NCBI GenBank assembly: GCA_021298815.1
Contig: JAJTHE010000095.1
Coordinates: 1 to 33,268, forward strand
Source of the DNA: Betaproteobacteria bacterium
GTDB lineage: Bacteria; Pseudomonadota; Gammaproteobacteria; Burkholderiales; CAIKXV01
Reading direction: 5' to 3'
DNA length: 33,268 nt
A model generated the notes under the pieces. It searched no databases, was not told the DNA's origin, and saw only the letters and a list, made by a program, of their open reading frames with translations. Each line of letters begins with the position of its first letter. Position 1 is the first letter of the stretch. The translations under genes and the position numbers were made by a program. Below, one piece after another: positions 19,426 through 27,246 of the stretch.

Positions 19426-20259
19426 ATGCCCGACATGAGCGAACCCTTGGCCGCATCCCGGCACTGCATGCCGGCCGGTGCCAGCGTCGACCGCTTCGCC
19501 GAGGCGATGGCGGTGAACGGCTGGCTGGTGCTCGACCGGTTCATCGACGACGGACTGGTCGCTCGCATGCGGGTCGACCTCGACCGCGCCTATGTCGGCT
19601 GCCGGCGGCTGCAGGTCGCCAACGGCATCGCGCTCGACACCGAGGGGACGCTGCACCACCTGGTGGGGCAGGGCGAGTCCTTCCTCGAGTTCATCGACCG
19701 CCTCGGTCCGCTGGTGCCGCACTTCGAGGCGCATTTCGGCGGCCCGTTCATCCTGAATTCCTTCGGCGGCAACATCCTGCGCGCGAGCGCTTCCTATGCA
19801 AGCGCGATCCACCGCGACGTGCGCACCTTCTCGCGCGAGCTGCCGCTGCTGCTCAACACGCTGCTGATGCTGGACGACTTCACCGTACGCAACGGCGCGA
19901 CGATGATGATGACCGGGAGCCACCGGGACCAGCCAGGACGGCCCTCCGACGAGGCGTTCGCCGCGCGCGCCGAAGCTGCCACCGGGCGGGCCGGAAGCCT
20001 GCTCGTGTTCGATTCGAACCTGTGGCATGCCGCCGGCGTCAACACCACCGCGCGTCCGCGCCGCTCGGTCACGCCGATGTTCAGCCGGCCGCTGGTGAAG
20101 CCCCAGTTCGACCACCCGCGGGCGATCGGCTACGAGCGCATGGACGGCCTGAGCGAGCTGCAGCGGCAGGTGCTCGGCTACTACTCGCGCATCCCCGTGA
20201 CGCTGGAGGAGTGGTACCAGCCGCCGCAGCGCCGGATGTACCGGCCAGGGCAGGGGTGA
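19426..20259 (+). CDS. PhyH family Fe(II)/2-oxoglutarate-type oxygenase 1
   Basis: 277 residues. A phytanoyl-CoA dioxygenase-like enzyme with a complete facial triad: His129-x-Asp131 in Ile-His-Arg-Asp-Val, and His201 in Leu-Trp-His-Ala-Ala-Gly-Val-Asn, followed by Arg212/Arg213 as candidate 2-oxoglutarate ligands. Family members hydroxylate small molecules, lipids or nucleotide-linked sugars. In this setting it may hydroxylate the sugar, or an acyl group on it. Start codons at 19426 and 19435 are both possible; the first is 10 bases after the preceding stop. It is part of the tightly spaced plus-strand island; its substrate is not known. Confidence 0.83.
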   Translation: MPDMSEPLAASRHCMPAGASVDRFAEAMAVNGWLVLDRFIDDGLVARMRVDLDRAYVGCRRLQVANGIALDTEGTLHHLVGQGESFLEFIDRLGPLVPHFEAHFGGPFILNSFGGNILRASASYASAIHRDVRTFSRELPLLLNTLLMLDDFTVRNGATMMMTGSHRDQPGRPSDEAFAARAEAATGRAGSLLVFDSNLWHAAGVNTTARPRRSVTPMFSRPLVKPQFDHPRAIGYERMDGLSELQRQVLGYYSRIPVTLEEWYQPPQRRMYRPGQG

Positions 20260-20263
20260 GCCG

Positions 20264-21040
20264 ATGCGACGCGACCTCGAGAGCGAGCACCAGGACAGCG
20301 GCACGCGGAAGTACGCCTATGCCTTCGACTACATCCACCGCGAGTACATGTGGCGCGCGTTCCAGCCCTTCCTGCCGCGCGAACCGGGCGCGCGTGCGCT
20401 GGAGATGGGCTGCTACCAGGGCGAGTTCACGCGCACGCTCGCCGGCGCGTTCGACGACCTGACCGTGCTGGAGGGGGCCGCCGACCTGGTCGAGGCGGCC
20501 CGCCGCGCGGTGCCCGGCCACGTCCGCTTCGAGCATTCGCGCTTCGAGGACTGGATGCCGCCCGCAGGCGTCCTGTACGACGCGGTGTTCCTGATGCACA
20601 CCCTCGAACATGTCGATGAACCGGTGCCGCTGCTCGAGCGCATCGAGCGCTGGCTGTCCCCGGCAGGGCGGCTGTTCCTGGTGGTGCCGAACGCCAATGC
20701 ACCGTCGCGCCAGATCGCGGTGAAGATGGGCCTGATCACGCACAACACCGCGGTCACGGCGGGCGAGCATGCCCATGGCCACCGCCGCACCTATGCGTTC
20801 GACACGCTGGAACACGACGTGCGCCTGGCCGGCCTCGACGTGGTCCACCGGGCCGGCGTGATGTTCAAGCCGATGGCCAACTTCCAGATCGATCGTGCGC
20901 TGGAGGCCGGGATCGTCGACCGCGCCTACCTCGAGGGCTGCTACCAGCTCGGCATGGTCCATCCGGACCTCTGCGCGAGCATCTTCCTGCTGTGCGGCCC
21001 TGGCCCCGGCGGCCTCGCCGACGCGGGCAACCGACACTGA
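20264..21040 (+). CDS. class I SAM-dependent methyltransferase
   Basis: 258 residues. The SAM-binding motif Leu46-Glu-Met-Gly-Cys-Tyr-Gln-Gly53 is followed by a Val-Leu-Glu-Gly acidic loop, the post-I motif Leu-Met-His-Thr-Leu-Glu-His-Val, and Leu-Ser-Pro-Ala-Gly-Arg-Leu-Phe-Leu-Val-Val-Pro-Asn-Ala. This is the UbiE/methyltransferase-11/23 pattern. It is unrelated in detail to the TylF-like enzyme two genes upstream, so two different methyl additions are plausible. It starts 4 bases after the PhyH gene and ends 10 bases before the second one. The acceptor is unknown; C-, N- and O-methylation are all possible. Confidence 0.85.
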   Translation: MRRDLESEHQDSGTRKYAYAFDYIHREYMWRAFQPFLPREPGARALEMGCYQGEFTRTLAGAFDDLTVLEGAADLVEAARRAVPGHVRFEHSRFEDWMPPAGVLYDAVFLMHTLEHVDEPVPLLERIERWLSPAGRLFLVVPNANAPSRQIAVKMGLITHNTAVTAGEHAHGHRRTYAFDTLEHDVRLAGLDVVHRAGVMFKPMANFQIDRALEAGIVDRAYLEGCYQLGMVHPDLCASIFLLCGPGPGGLADAGNRH

Positions 21041-21050
21041 GGATCCTGGA

Positions 21051-21944
21051 ATGACACTTACCCTTCGCAGCGAGCGTCCGCGCGGCATCGTCGCCGGACG
21101 GGTACCGGCTCAGCCGGGCTGGCTCGGCGCCTACCGCGAGAGCGGGCTGGCGGTGATCCCCGGCGTGCTGCCGGTCGACCGCCTCGACCGCATCGCGCGC
21201 GACATGCACTGCACCTACGAGCGGCAGCTCGAACGACTGGGTCTTCCAGCGGCCCCGTGGAGCGGGCGCGCGTCGCTGCTGCTGAACATGGAGCGGCTGC
21301 TGCAGGCCGATGCCAAGGTCTACCTGGCCGCGACGCGCCACAACGCGCGCCTCGCCTCGCTGCAGCAGCTGGTGGTGTCGGATGCGGTGCTGGCGATCGC
21401 CTCGACGCTGGGGCTGCAGGCCACCTCCCTGCCGACCTCGCCGGTGCTGCAAGTGATGGGGGATACGCTTCGCATTCCCGGTGGCTACCACGGGGTGGCG
21501 ACCCACCAGGACTGGCCGGTGGTGCAGGGATCGCTCGATGCGGTGACCATGTGGTTCTCGCTGTTCGACGTGACCCCGCGCACCTTTCCGCTGCAGTTGA
21601 TCCCGGGCAGCCAACGGCAGGGCGTGTGGCCGGGCAAGATCACCGAACACACGAGCGAGGTGGATCCCGCAGCCTACGCCGATTCGGACTTCGTGACGGC
21701 GACCGTGTCGCGCGGCGACCTGCTGGTGTTCACCGGCTTCACGGTGCATCGCACTGCCGTGAAGGACTGTGCCGGACTGCGCATCGCGGCAAGCATGCGT
21801 TACGAGAACACGGCCGAGCCCACGTTCGTCGAACGCGAGTACCCGTGTGCCTACCAGCGCACCGTGATCCGCGAGGTACTGTTCCCGGGGTTCCCGTCGG
21901 TGGCGCAGGTGGAAGGGGCAATCGGCTTCGGCGGCGGGGCCTGA
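21051..21944 (+). CDS. PhyH family Fe(II)/2-oxoglutarate-type oxygenase 2
   Basis: 297 residues. A second phytanoyl-CoA dioxygenase-like protein with the triad His152-x-Asp154 (Ala-Thr-His-Gln-Asp-Trp) and His233 (Phe-Thr-Val-His-Arg-Thr), plus Arg244 as the expected 2-oxoglutarate-binding residue. The strand Met-Trp-Phe-Ser-Leu-Phe-Asp-Val and the Leu-Ile-Pro-Gly-Ser-Gln motif fit the fold. It shares little visible sequence with the other PhyH protein apart from the active-site pattern, so it is probably a distinct enzyme. The ATG at 21051 follows a GGATCCTGGA stretch and lies 10 bases after the methyltransferase stop; upstream in-frame starts fall inside that gene. Last plus-strand gene of the packed island segment. 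Confidence 0.83.
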   Translation: MTLTLRSERPRGIVAGRVPAQPGWLGAYRESGLAVIPGVLPVDRLDRIARDMHCTYERQLERLGLPAAPWSGRASLLLNMERLLQADAKVYLAATRHNARLASLQQLVVSDAVLAIASTLGLQATSLPTSPVLQVMGDTLRIPGGYHGVATHQDWPVVQGSLDAVTMWFSLFDVTPRTFPLQLIPGSQRQGVWPGKITEHTSEVDPAAYADSDFVTATVSRGDLLVFTGFTVHRTAVKDCAGLRIAASMRYENTAEPTFVEREYPCAYQRTVIREVLFPGFPSVAQVEGAIGFGGGA

Positions 21945-22007
21945 CGCGGGTGCAGGCACCCGGCCACCCTCGCGCGCGGCAGCGGGCAGGGTGCCCGGCG
22001 GCTTGCC

Positions 22008-24029
22008 TCAGCGCGCGCCGTCCAGCCAGTCGCGCCAGATCGCGCGCAGCCGTGCCTCGAACTCGACCGCGAAGCGGCCGGTCTGCCATTGCGGCGTCTC
22101 GAGCAGGAAGGCCGCGAGGTCGCGGCGCTGCCGGCGCAGGTGGTCGACGTCCTCGGCCAGGGCCACGGCGCGCTCGATGTAGTCGTCCACGTCGCGCGCG
22201 ATGTAGTCGTGCAGCCCGGCACCGACCAGGATGGAAGCGGTGTTGCGGCTGCGCCATTCGTCGCCGCCGACGGCGACCACCGGGACGCCTTGCCACAGCG
22301 CGTTGATGGAGGTGGACCCGCTGCTGTACGGAAACGTGTCTATCGCGACGTCCACCTGCGCGTACAGGCGCTTCATCGCCTCGTAGGGCGATGGCCCCTC
22401 GAGGATCAGCCGCTCGCCGTCGATGCCCAGCCGTGCGAAGGCCGCTGCGACCCGCTCGCGCTCCGCGCGCAGCCTCAGGTTAGCGCTCTTCAGGTAGAGC
22501 TTCGAACGGCCTGCCCGGTGCAGCAGCCGGGCCCAGGCCTCGATCACCTCGCCGTTCACCTTGAAGAAGTCGCCGAAGCAGGAGAAGGTCGGATGGCCGT
22601 TGCGTTCGATCGGCGGTGGTGGCACCGCGGGCGGCGGGCCCATGTCCCAGGCGGAGATGGTGCCGTTGGGCATGTTGAACACCTTCTCGACATACAGGTG
22701 CCTGTCCCCGGGCGGAACGCAGTAGTCGTCGGCGACCAGGTAGTTGTAGGCGCGTGCCCCGACCGTCGCCGTCAGGTTGAACCAGTTGACCTGCACCGGC
22801 GCCGGCTGGCGCAGCATCGCATCGAAGAAGTTGGGCGTGCGCAGCCGGCCGTTGATGTCGAGCATGATGTCGATGCGATCTGCCCGCACCTGCTCGAAGA
22901 ACGCCGCATCGCCGATGCCGTGCACGCCGCGATAGCGGTCGACGAGGCTGGGCAGGACGTCGCCGCCGCCGCCGAAGTTGTAGCAGGTGAGTTCGATGCG
23001 CGAGCGGTCGTACTGGCGGAAGAACGGATAGAGCGCCTGCCGCCCGATCATGCCGTCGATGTAGTCGCCGACCAGGCCGACGCGCAGGCGGCGCTCCGGG
23101 TCGCGGTCGTTCGGGAACGAGGCCGGGTCGGGCAGTGCCGACTCCCCGGCATACTCGCTCGCCCACGCGCGGCTCTCGTCGAAGTAGGCGCGTGCGTCGT
23201 GGCGCGGGCTCGCCAGGTAGCACTTGAGCAGGAAGTTGTGGTGGTCGACCGTGTTGGTGCGTGCGAGGTCGGCGCGTGCGAGCGCCTCGGCCTGGTCGAT
23301 CAGCCCGCCGTGGTAGAGGCGGTCGCGCTCCAGCGGATCGGGCTGCATGCGCGCCACTGCAAGGTGGCGCAGGTCGGCGGCGACCGGATTGTCCTGCCCG
23401 GCGCCGGGCAGGCGGTCGAGCAGCGGCAGCGCCTGGTCGGGCAGTCCGCGCTCGACCACTACCAGCGACAGGTTGAGCAGCAGTTCCGCGCTGGCGGGGT
23501 TGCATGCCAAGCCGTGTTCCAGTGCTTCCTGCGCGCCGGCGAGGTCGTGCGCGCGATAGCGCAGCCTGCCGGTGCCGCTCGCGCCCTGCACGCAGCCCGG
23601 GGTGAGCCGTGTCGCTTCATCGAAGCAGGCGCGTGCCTCGTCTTCCCGCCCGAGTTCGAGCAGCACGTTGCCGAGGTTGCCGAAGGCCTCGGGATAGGCT
23701 GGGCGATGATGGATCGCGGCGAGGTAGGGCTGCAGCGCGGCCTCGCGATCGCCGGCGGCGCTGCGCACGCTGCCCAGGTTGTTGTGGGCCTCGGCAGCGT
23801 CGGGCCTGAGCGCGATCGCCGCTTCGACCAGGCGCGCGGCGAGCGCGAGTTCGCCCAGGTGCAGGGCGGCGACGCCCATCAGGTGCACCGCATCGAAGTT
23901 CGAGGGATCATCCTCGTGCAGTTTCCGGTAGAGCGCAATGGCCTCGCGCACGCGGCCTTCGTTGTGCAGGCCGACCGCGCGGTCGAGAAGCTCGCGGTTG
24001 CGTCCGTCGTTGGTGCGCGGGTCCGTCAT
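22008..24029 (-). CDS. TPR-containing GT41-like glycosyltransferase 3 (divergent)
   Basis: 673 residues. TPR repeats fill about residues 8-200 (His-Asn-Asn-Leu-Gly-Ser, Phe-Gly-Asn-Leu-Gly-Asn and Leu-Leu-Asn-Leu-Ser), then a linker, then an OGT-like region from about 315. Lys490 (Gly-Asp-Phe-Phe-Lys-Val) matches the OGT lysine. The conserved OGT histidine is absent: the loop reads Gly-Asp-Tyr-Ile-Asp-Gly-Met-Ile-Gly (321-329). Pro-Val-Gln-Val-Asn-Trp-Phe-Asn-Leu-Thr and Asp-Thr-Phe-Pro-Tyr-Ser-Ser-Gly-Ser-Thr are other family landmarks. The start at 24029 opens the TPR region; the longer open frame up to 24422 reads as Arg/Pro-rich shadow. No good ribosome binding site is seen before it. Unlike proteins 1 and 2 it lies on the minus strand. 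Confidence 0.8.
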   Translation of the reverse strand: MTDPRTNDGRNRELLDRAVGLHNEGRVREAIALYRKLHEDDPSNFDAVHLMGVAALHLGELALAARLVEAAIALRPDAAEAHNNLGSVRSAAGDREAALQPYLAAIHHRPAYPEAFGNLGNVLLELGREDEARACFDEATRLTPGCVQGASGTGRLRYRAHDLAGAQEALEHGLACNPASAELLLNLSLVVVERGLPDQALPLLDRLPGAGQDNPVAADLRHLAVARMQPDPLERDRLYHGGLIDQAEALARADLARTNTVDHHNFLLKCYLASPRHDARAYFDESRAWASEYAGESALPDPASFPNDRDPERRLRVGLVGDYIDGMIGRQALYPFFRQYDRSRIELTCYNFGGGGDVLPSLVDRYRGVHGIGDAAFFEQVRADRIDIMLDINGRLRTPNFFDAMLRQPAPVQVNWFNLTATVGARAYNYLVADDYCVPPGDRHLYVEKVFNMPNGTISAWDMGPPPAVPPPPIERNGHPTFSCFGDFFKVNGEVIEAWARLLHRAGRSKLYLKSANLRLRAERERVAAAFARLGIDGERLILEGPSPYEAMKRLYAQVDVAIDTFPYSSGSTSINALWQGVPVVAVGGDEWRSRNTASILVGAGLHDYIARDVDDYIERAVALAEDVDHLRRQRRDLAAFLLETPQWQTGRFAVEFEARLRAIWRDWLDGAR

Positions 24030-24222
24030 GCAGCGTGGGGGAGGGGCTTCGTGGCAAGGGCCGCGGGCAGGCGGGTAGGCTGCGCGTGCGACGCATCGCG
24101 TGAAACGCAACCGGCGAACTGGCATTATCGGCCATCGGACGCGCATTGCGAAGCCCGTGCCGGCCAGCGGGGTCGACAGCGCAGGGCGGCCCGGCAGAGC
24201 GAACCTCCTGAAGGTGGAGACA
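24030..24222. other. divergent spacer between GT41-like protein 3 and WbqC-family gene
   Basis: 193 bases that must hold start signals for both divergent genes. Open frames extend through it in both directions but carry no recognisable domain. No convincing promoter was identified by eye. Confidence 0.4.
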
Positions 24223-24870
24223 GTGACCACCGTTGCGATCATGCAGCCGTACTTCTTTCCATACGCGGGGTACTTCCGGCTGTTCTCGCGCGCAGACCTG
24301 TTCGTCGTGTTCGATTGCGTGCAGTTCCCCCGGCGCGGATGGGTCCACCGCAACCGCCTCACCGGGGCCGACGGGCAACTGCAGTGGCTGACGCTGCGCC
24401 TGGCGCATGCAGCCCAGGACACGGCGATCCGCGAGATGCGCCTGGAGGCGTCTGCGATGGAGCAGCTGGCGGCCGACCTGCGGCGCTTCCCGGCGCTGCG
24501 TTCGCTGCCGCGAGAGGGCGCGGGCAGCCTGCCGCTGCTGCATGGGGGGGAGATGCTGGTCGACTATCTCGAACGCAACCTGCAGGCGGCACTGGACCTG
24601 CTCGGGATCCCATGCCCGATGATGCGTTCGTCGACGCTGCCGGTCGATCCGTCGTTGCGCGGCCAGCAGCGGATCCTCGCGATCGCGAAGCAGGTCGGTG
24701 CGAACTGTTACCTGAATGCGCCGGGTGGCCGCGACCTCTACGACGCCGCCGCGTTCGCGCGCGAGGGCCTGCGGCTGGAGTTCCTGGAACCGGCCACCGG
24801 CAATCCAGCCAGCCTGCTGGAGCGCTTCTGCACGGAGCGCCTGGACGAGATCCGCTCCGACGTGCGCTGA
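24223..24870 (+). CDS. WbqC-family protein
   Basis: 215 residues. WbqC-like proteins occur in O-antigen, capsule and glycan clusters; their biochemical role is not settled. The hallmark N-terminal Val-Ala-Ile-Met-Gln-Pro-Tyr-Phe-Phe-Pro-Tyr motif lies at residues 4-14, followed by Phe-Asp-Cys-Val-Gln-Phe and Trp-Val-His-Arg-Asn-Arg. The late Tyr-Leu-Asn-Ala-Pro-Gly-Gly-Arg-Asp-Leu-Tyr segment also matches. The GTG at 24223 is chosen because a GGTGGAGA ribosome binding site lies just upstream and it gives the usual short N-terminus; the ATG at 24241 would cut into the motif. It is the last island gene before the flagellin promoter and supports a glycan-building role for the region. Confidence 0.85.
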   Translation: MTTVAIMQPYFFPYAGYFRLFSRADLFVVFDCVQFPRRGWVHRNRLTGADGQLQWLTLRLAHAAQDTAIREMRLEASAMEQLAADLRRFPALRSLPREGAGSLPLLHGGEMLVDYLERNLQAALDLLGIPCPMMRSSTLPVDPSLRGQQRILAIAKQVGANCYLNAPGGRDLYDAAAFAREGLRLEFLEPATGNPASLLERFCTERLDEIRSDVR

Positions 24871-25192
24871 GCAGCGCAAGGCTGCGGGACAGCCCCGGCC
24901 TTCCGGATGCGGGTGCGTGTGAAGGAGTGGGCATCGTGGCGACCACATGCGCCCCGGACGGCCGGCGCGGCCTCAAGTTCTGCGCTCGGGTGCCGTAATC
25001 CGGACCGACGCGGAGTCCTGCTGTCCTGTCCACGGCCCACCTCAAGCGACTGATTCGCTAAAGAAATTCGAGGTCTGGCCGTTAATTGGAGTGACAGCGG
25101 CTCGCAAGGCCTTAAGTGGCGAGGGATGAGCGATGTCAAACACTCGACGCTTCGTTTGACTGACACGACCACGAACACTTCAGGAGACTTCA
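24871..25192 (+). promoter_or_regulatory. flagellin upstream region with structured mRNA leader
   Basis: 322 bases without a gene. It contains a small hairpin after WbqC (GGCTG 24880-24884 with CAGCC 24890-24894, no T-run), a sigma-28 promoter at 25059-25085, and a ~100-base untranslated leader. The leader has two possible stems: CTCGC (25101-25105) with GCGAG (25119-25123), and GTCAAAC (25135-25141) with GTTTGAC (25154-25160). The flagellin ribosome binding site AGGAGA follows at 25182-25187. Confidence 0.7.
25059..25085 (+). promoter_or_regulatory. sigma-28 (FliA) promoter of fliC
   Basis: A -35 box TAAAGAAA (25059-25066), 11 bases of spacer, then a -10 box GCCGTTAA (25078-25085). The known FliA consensus is TAAAGTTT-N11-GCCGATAA, so the spacing is exact and most box positions match. 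Transcription would start near 25092. This makes flagellin a late (class 3) gene. Confidence 0.9.
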
Positions 25193-26671
25193 ATGTCCCA
25201 GGTAATCAATACCAACATCGCTTCGCTCAATGCGCAGCGCAACCTTTCGACGTCGCAGAGCAATCTGTCGACGGCCCTGCAGCGCCTGTCCTCGGGCCTG
25301 CGCATCAACTCGGCCAAGGACGACGCGGCCGGCCTGGCGATCTCGGATCGCATGACCTCGCAGATCCGCGGCCTCGACCAGGCCCGCCGAAACGCGAACG
25401 ACGGCATCTCGCTGTCGCAGACCGCCGAGGGCGCGCTCGCTCAGTCGGGCGAGATCCTGCAGCGTATCCGTGAGCTGGCGATCCAGTCGGCCAACGCGAC
25501 GAACTCCGCCAGCGACCGCCAGTCGCTGAACGCCGAGGTGAACCAGCTGGTGACCGAGGTCACCCGGATCGCCAACGCGACCACATTCAACGGCCTGAAG
25601 ATCCTCGACGGGACCTACCAGGGCCAGCAGTTCCAGGTCGGCGCCGATGCCAACCAGACGATCGGCGTCTCGATCCAGGGCGCGTCGGCGAAGGACCTGA
25701 GCAACAACACGGTGACCGGCCAGGGTACCAGCGCGACCGGCCTCGGCGGCGCGACTGCCGCGGCCAACTCTGCACCGGCAGGCAACGGCGTCGCCGCGCA
25801 GACGGTGGCCGTGTCGGGCTCGAACGGCTCGGCCAACGTGACCGTCGCGGCCAACGACCAGGCCTCGACCATCGCCGCGGCCGTGAACGCGCAGTCGGGC
25901 TCCACCGGCGTCAATGCGCGGGCGACCACCTCGGCCACGCTGGCCGTGGCCAACGTCGGCACCATCTCGTTCAGCCTGAACGGCGGCGGCACGGCGACCA
26001 CGATCAACGCGACCATCCCGACGGGTGGAAACCTCGGCACGGTGGTCACAGCGGTCAACCAGGTGTCGGGCCGTACCGGCGTCACCGCGACGCTCAACGC
26101 CGCAGGCACCGAGCTCACCTTCGCGCAGGCCGACGGCAAGGACATCGTCATCAACGACTTCGTGAACTCGGCCGGCGGTGATGCAACCTTCACCGGCTCG
26201 AACACGACGGCGGCCACGCTGACCAGCGGCGGCACCGATTCCAGCCGCGCGTCCGGCACCGTGAGCTTCTACGCGGATTCGGGCTTCACCGTGGCCTCCG
26301 ACACGGCCAACGGCGTGGTCACCGCAGGCGCCAACACCGCGGTGGGCTCGACGGCTGCCGACCTGTCCAGCGTCGACATCTCCACCGTGACCGGCGCGAA
26401 CACCGCAATCGGCATCGTCGACGCGGCGCTGAGCCAGATCAACAAGGCGCGTGCGCAGCTCGGTGCGGTGCAGAACCGGTTCGGCAACACGATCGCCAAC
26501 CTGCAGACCACCTCCGAGAACCTGAGCTCCGCCCGCAGCCGCATCCGCGACGCGGACTTTGCCTCGGAAACGGCCTCGCTGACCCGCGGCCAGATCCTGC
26601 AGCAGGCCGGTGTCGCGATCCTCGCCCAGGCCAACGCGCTGCCGAACAACGTGCTGTCGCTGCTGCGGTAG
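25193..26671 (+). CDS. fliC: flagellin FliC
   Basis: 492 residues. The filament subunit exported through the flagellar type III system. N-terminal D0/D1 (about 1-140) opens with [15 protein letters not shown] and includes [10 protein letters not shown], the segment that TLR5 recognises in other flagellins. C-terminal D1/D0 (about 400-492) ends [10 protein letters not shown]. The centre is rich in Thr, Ser, Ala, Gly and Asn and has two flagellin-IN-like units (around Ala-Val-Asn-Ala-Gln-Ser-Gly and Ala-Val-Asn-Gln-Val-Ser-Gly). That surface region is the natural target for O-glycosylation by the upstream island. Strong AGGAGA ribosome binding site; sigma-28 promoter upstream. Confidence 0.98.
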   Translation: MSQVINTNIASLNAQRNLSTSQSNLSTALQRLSSGLRINSAKDDAAGLAISDRMTSQIRGLDQARRNANDGISLSQTAEGALAQSGEILQRIRELAIQSANATNSASDRQSLNAEVNQLVTEVTRIANATTFNGLKILDGTYQGQQFQVGADANQTIGVSIQGASAKDLSNNTVTGQGTSATGLGGATAAANSAPAGNGVAAQTVAVSGSNGSANVTVAANDQASTIAAAVNAQSGSTGVNARATTSATLAVANVGTISFSLNGGGTATTINATIPTGGNLGTVVTAVNQVSGRTGVTATLNAAGTELTFAQADGKDIVINDFVNSAGGDATFTGSNTTAATLTSGGTDSSRASGTVSFYADSGFTVASDTANGVVTAGANTAVGSTAADLSSVDISTVTGANTAIGIVDAALSQINKARAQLGAVQNRFGNTIANLQTTSENLSSARSRIRDADFASETASLTRGQILQQAGVAILAQANALPNNVLSLLR

Positions 26672-26701
26672 GAACCGGGCAGCCGTTGATGGAGTGACGC
26701 G

Positions 26702-26725
26702 GTAATGCAGTAACGCAGTAACGCA
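26702..26725. repeat. three tandem 8-bp repeats downstream of fliC
   Basis: GTAATGCA (26702-26709), GTAACGCA (26710-26717) and GTAACGCA (26718-26725) follow each other, differing at one base. They lie between the flagellin stop and the hairpin before flaG. Unit count could vary by slippage; no role is known. Confidence 0.7.
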
Positions 26726-26744
26726 GTTGCAGCAAGCGGAAAGG

Positions 26745-26770
26745 TCCGGCCGGGCGGTTGCCCGGCCGGA
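26745..26770 (+). terminator. strong GC hairpin between fliC and flaG
   Basis: A perfect inverted repeat: TCCGGCCGGGC (26745-26755), loop GGTT, GCCCGGCCGGA (26760-26770). The 11-bp stem is very stable, but no T-run follows, so it may be a partial terminator or an mRNA-stabilising end for the abundant fliC transcript rather than a classical terminator. Confidence 0.55.
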
Positions 26771-26796
26771 TACCACAAGTGCAAGGAGACAGTGCC

Positions 26797-27144
26797 ATGC
26801 TGATCCAGCCGTCCACGCCCGCCTTCGGCACAGGCAGGCCGGAGCTTGCGCCGCGGGAAACCGTGCGCGAGGTGCCAGCCGCCCGGGCGATGCAGGAGGA
26901 AGCAGCACCCGTCGAACCGAATACCCAGGCGGTGAAGGCCGCAGTGGAAGCATCGAACCGAGTGGTGCAGTTGCTGCAGAGCAAGATCGAATTCGTCACC
27001 GACGACTCGTCGGGGCGGATGGTGATCAAGGTATTCGATTCATCCAGTAACGAACTGATCCGCCAGATTCCCTCCGAGGAAATGCTGGCGATCTCGCGTG
27101 CGCTCGACCGCATGCAGGGCCTGCTGGTGAAGAGCGAGGCCTGA
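26797..27144 (+). CDS. flaG: flagellar protein FlaG
   Basis: 115 residues. A small late flagellar protein associated with filament length control in several bacteria. The N-terminal half is Pro/Glu/Ala-rich and poorly conserved. The C-terminal half shows the family signature: Ile-Glu-Phe-Val-Thr-Asp-Asp-Ser-Ser-Gly-Arg, Val-Ile-Lys-Val-Phe-Asp and Ile-Arg-Gln-Ile-Pro-Ser-Glu-Glu-Met-Leu. The ATG at 26797 follows AAGGAGA with good spacing; the open frame upstream is non-coding. It sits between fliC and fliD, the standard place, and probably receives read-through from fliC past the hairpin. Confidence 0.92.
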   Translation: MLIQPSTPAFGTGRPELAPRETVREVPAARAMQEEAAPVEPNTQAVKAAVEASNRVVQLLQSKIEFVTDDSSGRMVIKVFDSSSNELIRQIPSEEMLAISRALDRMQGLLVKSEA

Positions 27145-27194
27145 CGGTCGCCTTCCGGCCGCAGGTGGCCGGCGCCGCGCGTTGCATCCACCGC

Positions 27195-27221
27195 TAAAGC
27201 TTCGGCTCCGGCGGCCGTTAC
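27195..27221 (+). promoter_or_regulatory. sigma-28 (FliA) promoter of fliD
   Basis: TAAAGCTT (27195-27202), an 11-base spacer, then GCCGTTAC (27214-27221). The spacing and boxes match the FliA consensus and resemble the fliC promoter. The start of transcription would fall near 27228, leaving a very short leader with the ribosome binding site AGGAGGG just before the fliD ATG. Confidence 0.85.
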
Positions 27222-27246
27222 CCATTCCAGGGAACAGGAGGGTTGA

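Noticed and set aside
22089..24998. A 969-codon open frame on + across the minus-strand GT41-like gene
   Set aside because: It is antisense to a gene with clear TPR and GT41 motifs and has no recognisable domain; long antisense frames are expected in very GC-rich DNA.
27155..27172. Hairpin CCGGCC/GGCCGG after flaG
   Set aside because: Only a 6-bp stem without a T-run; such pairs are common by chance at this GC content.
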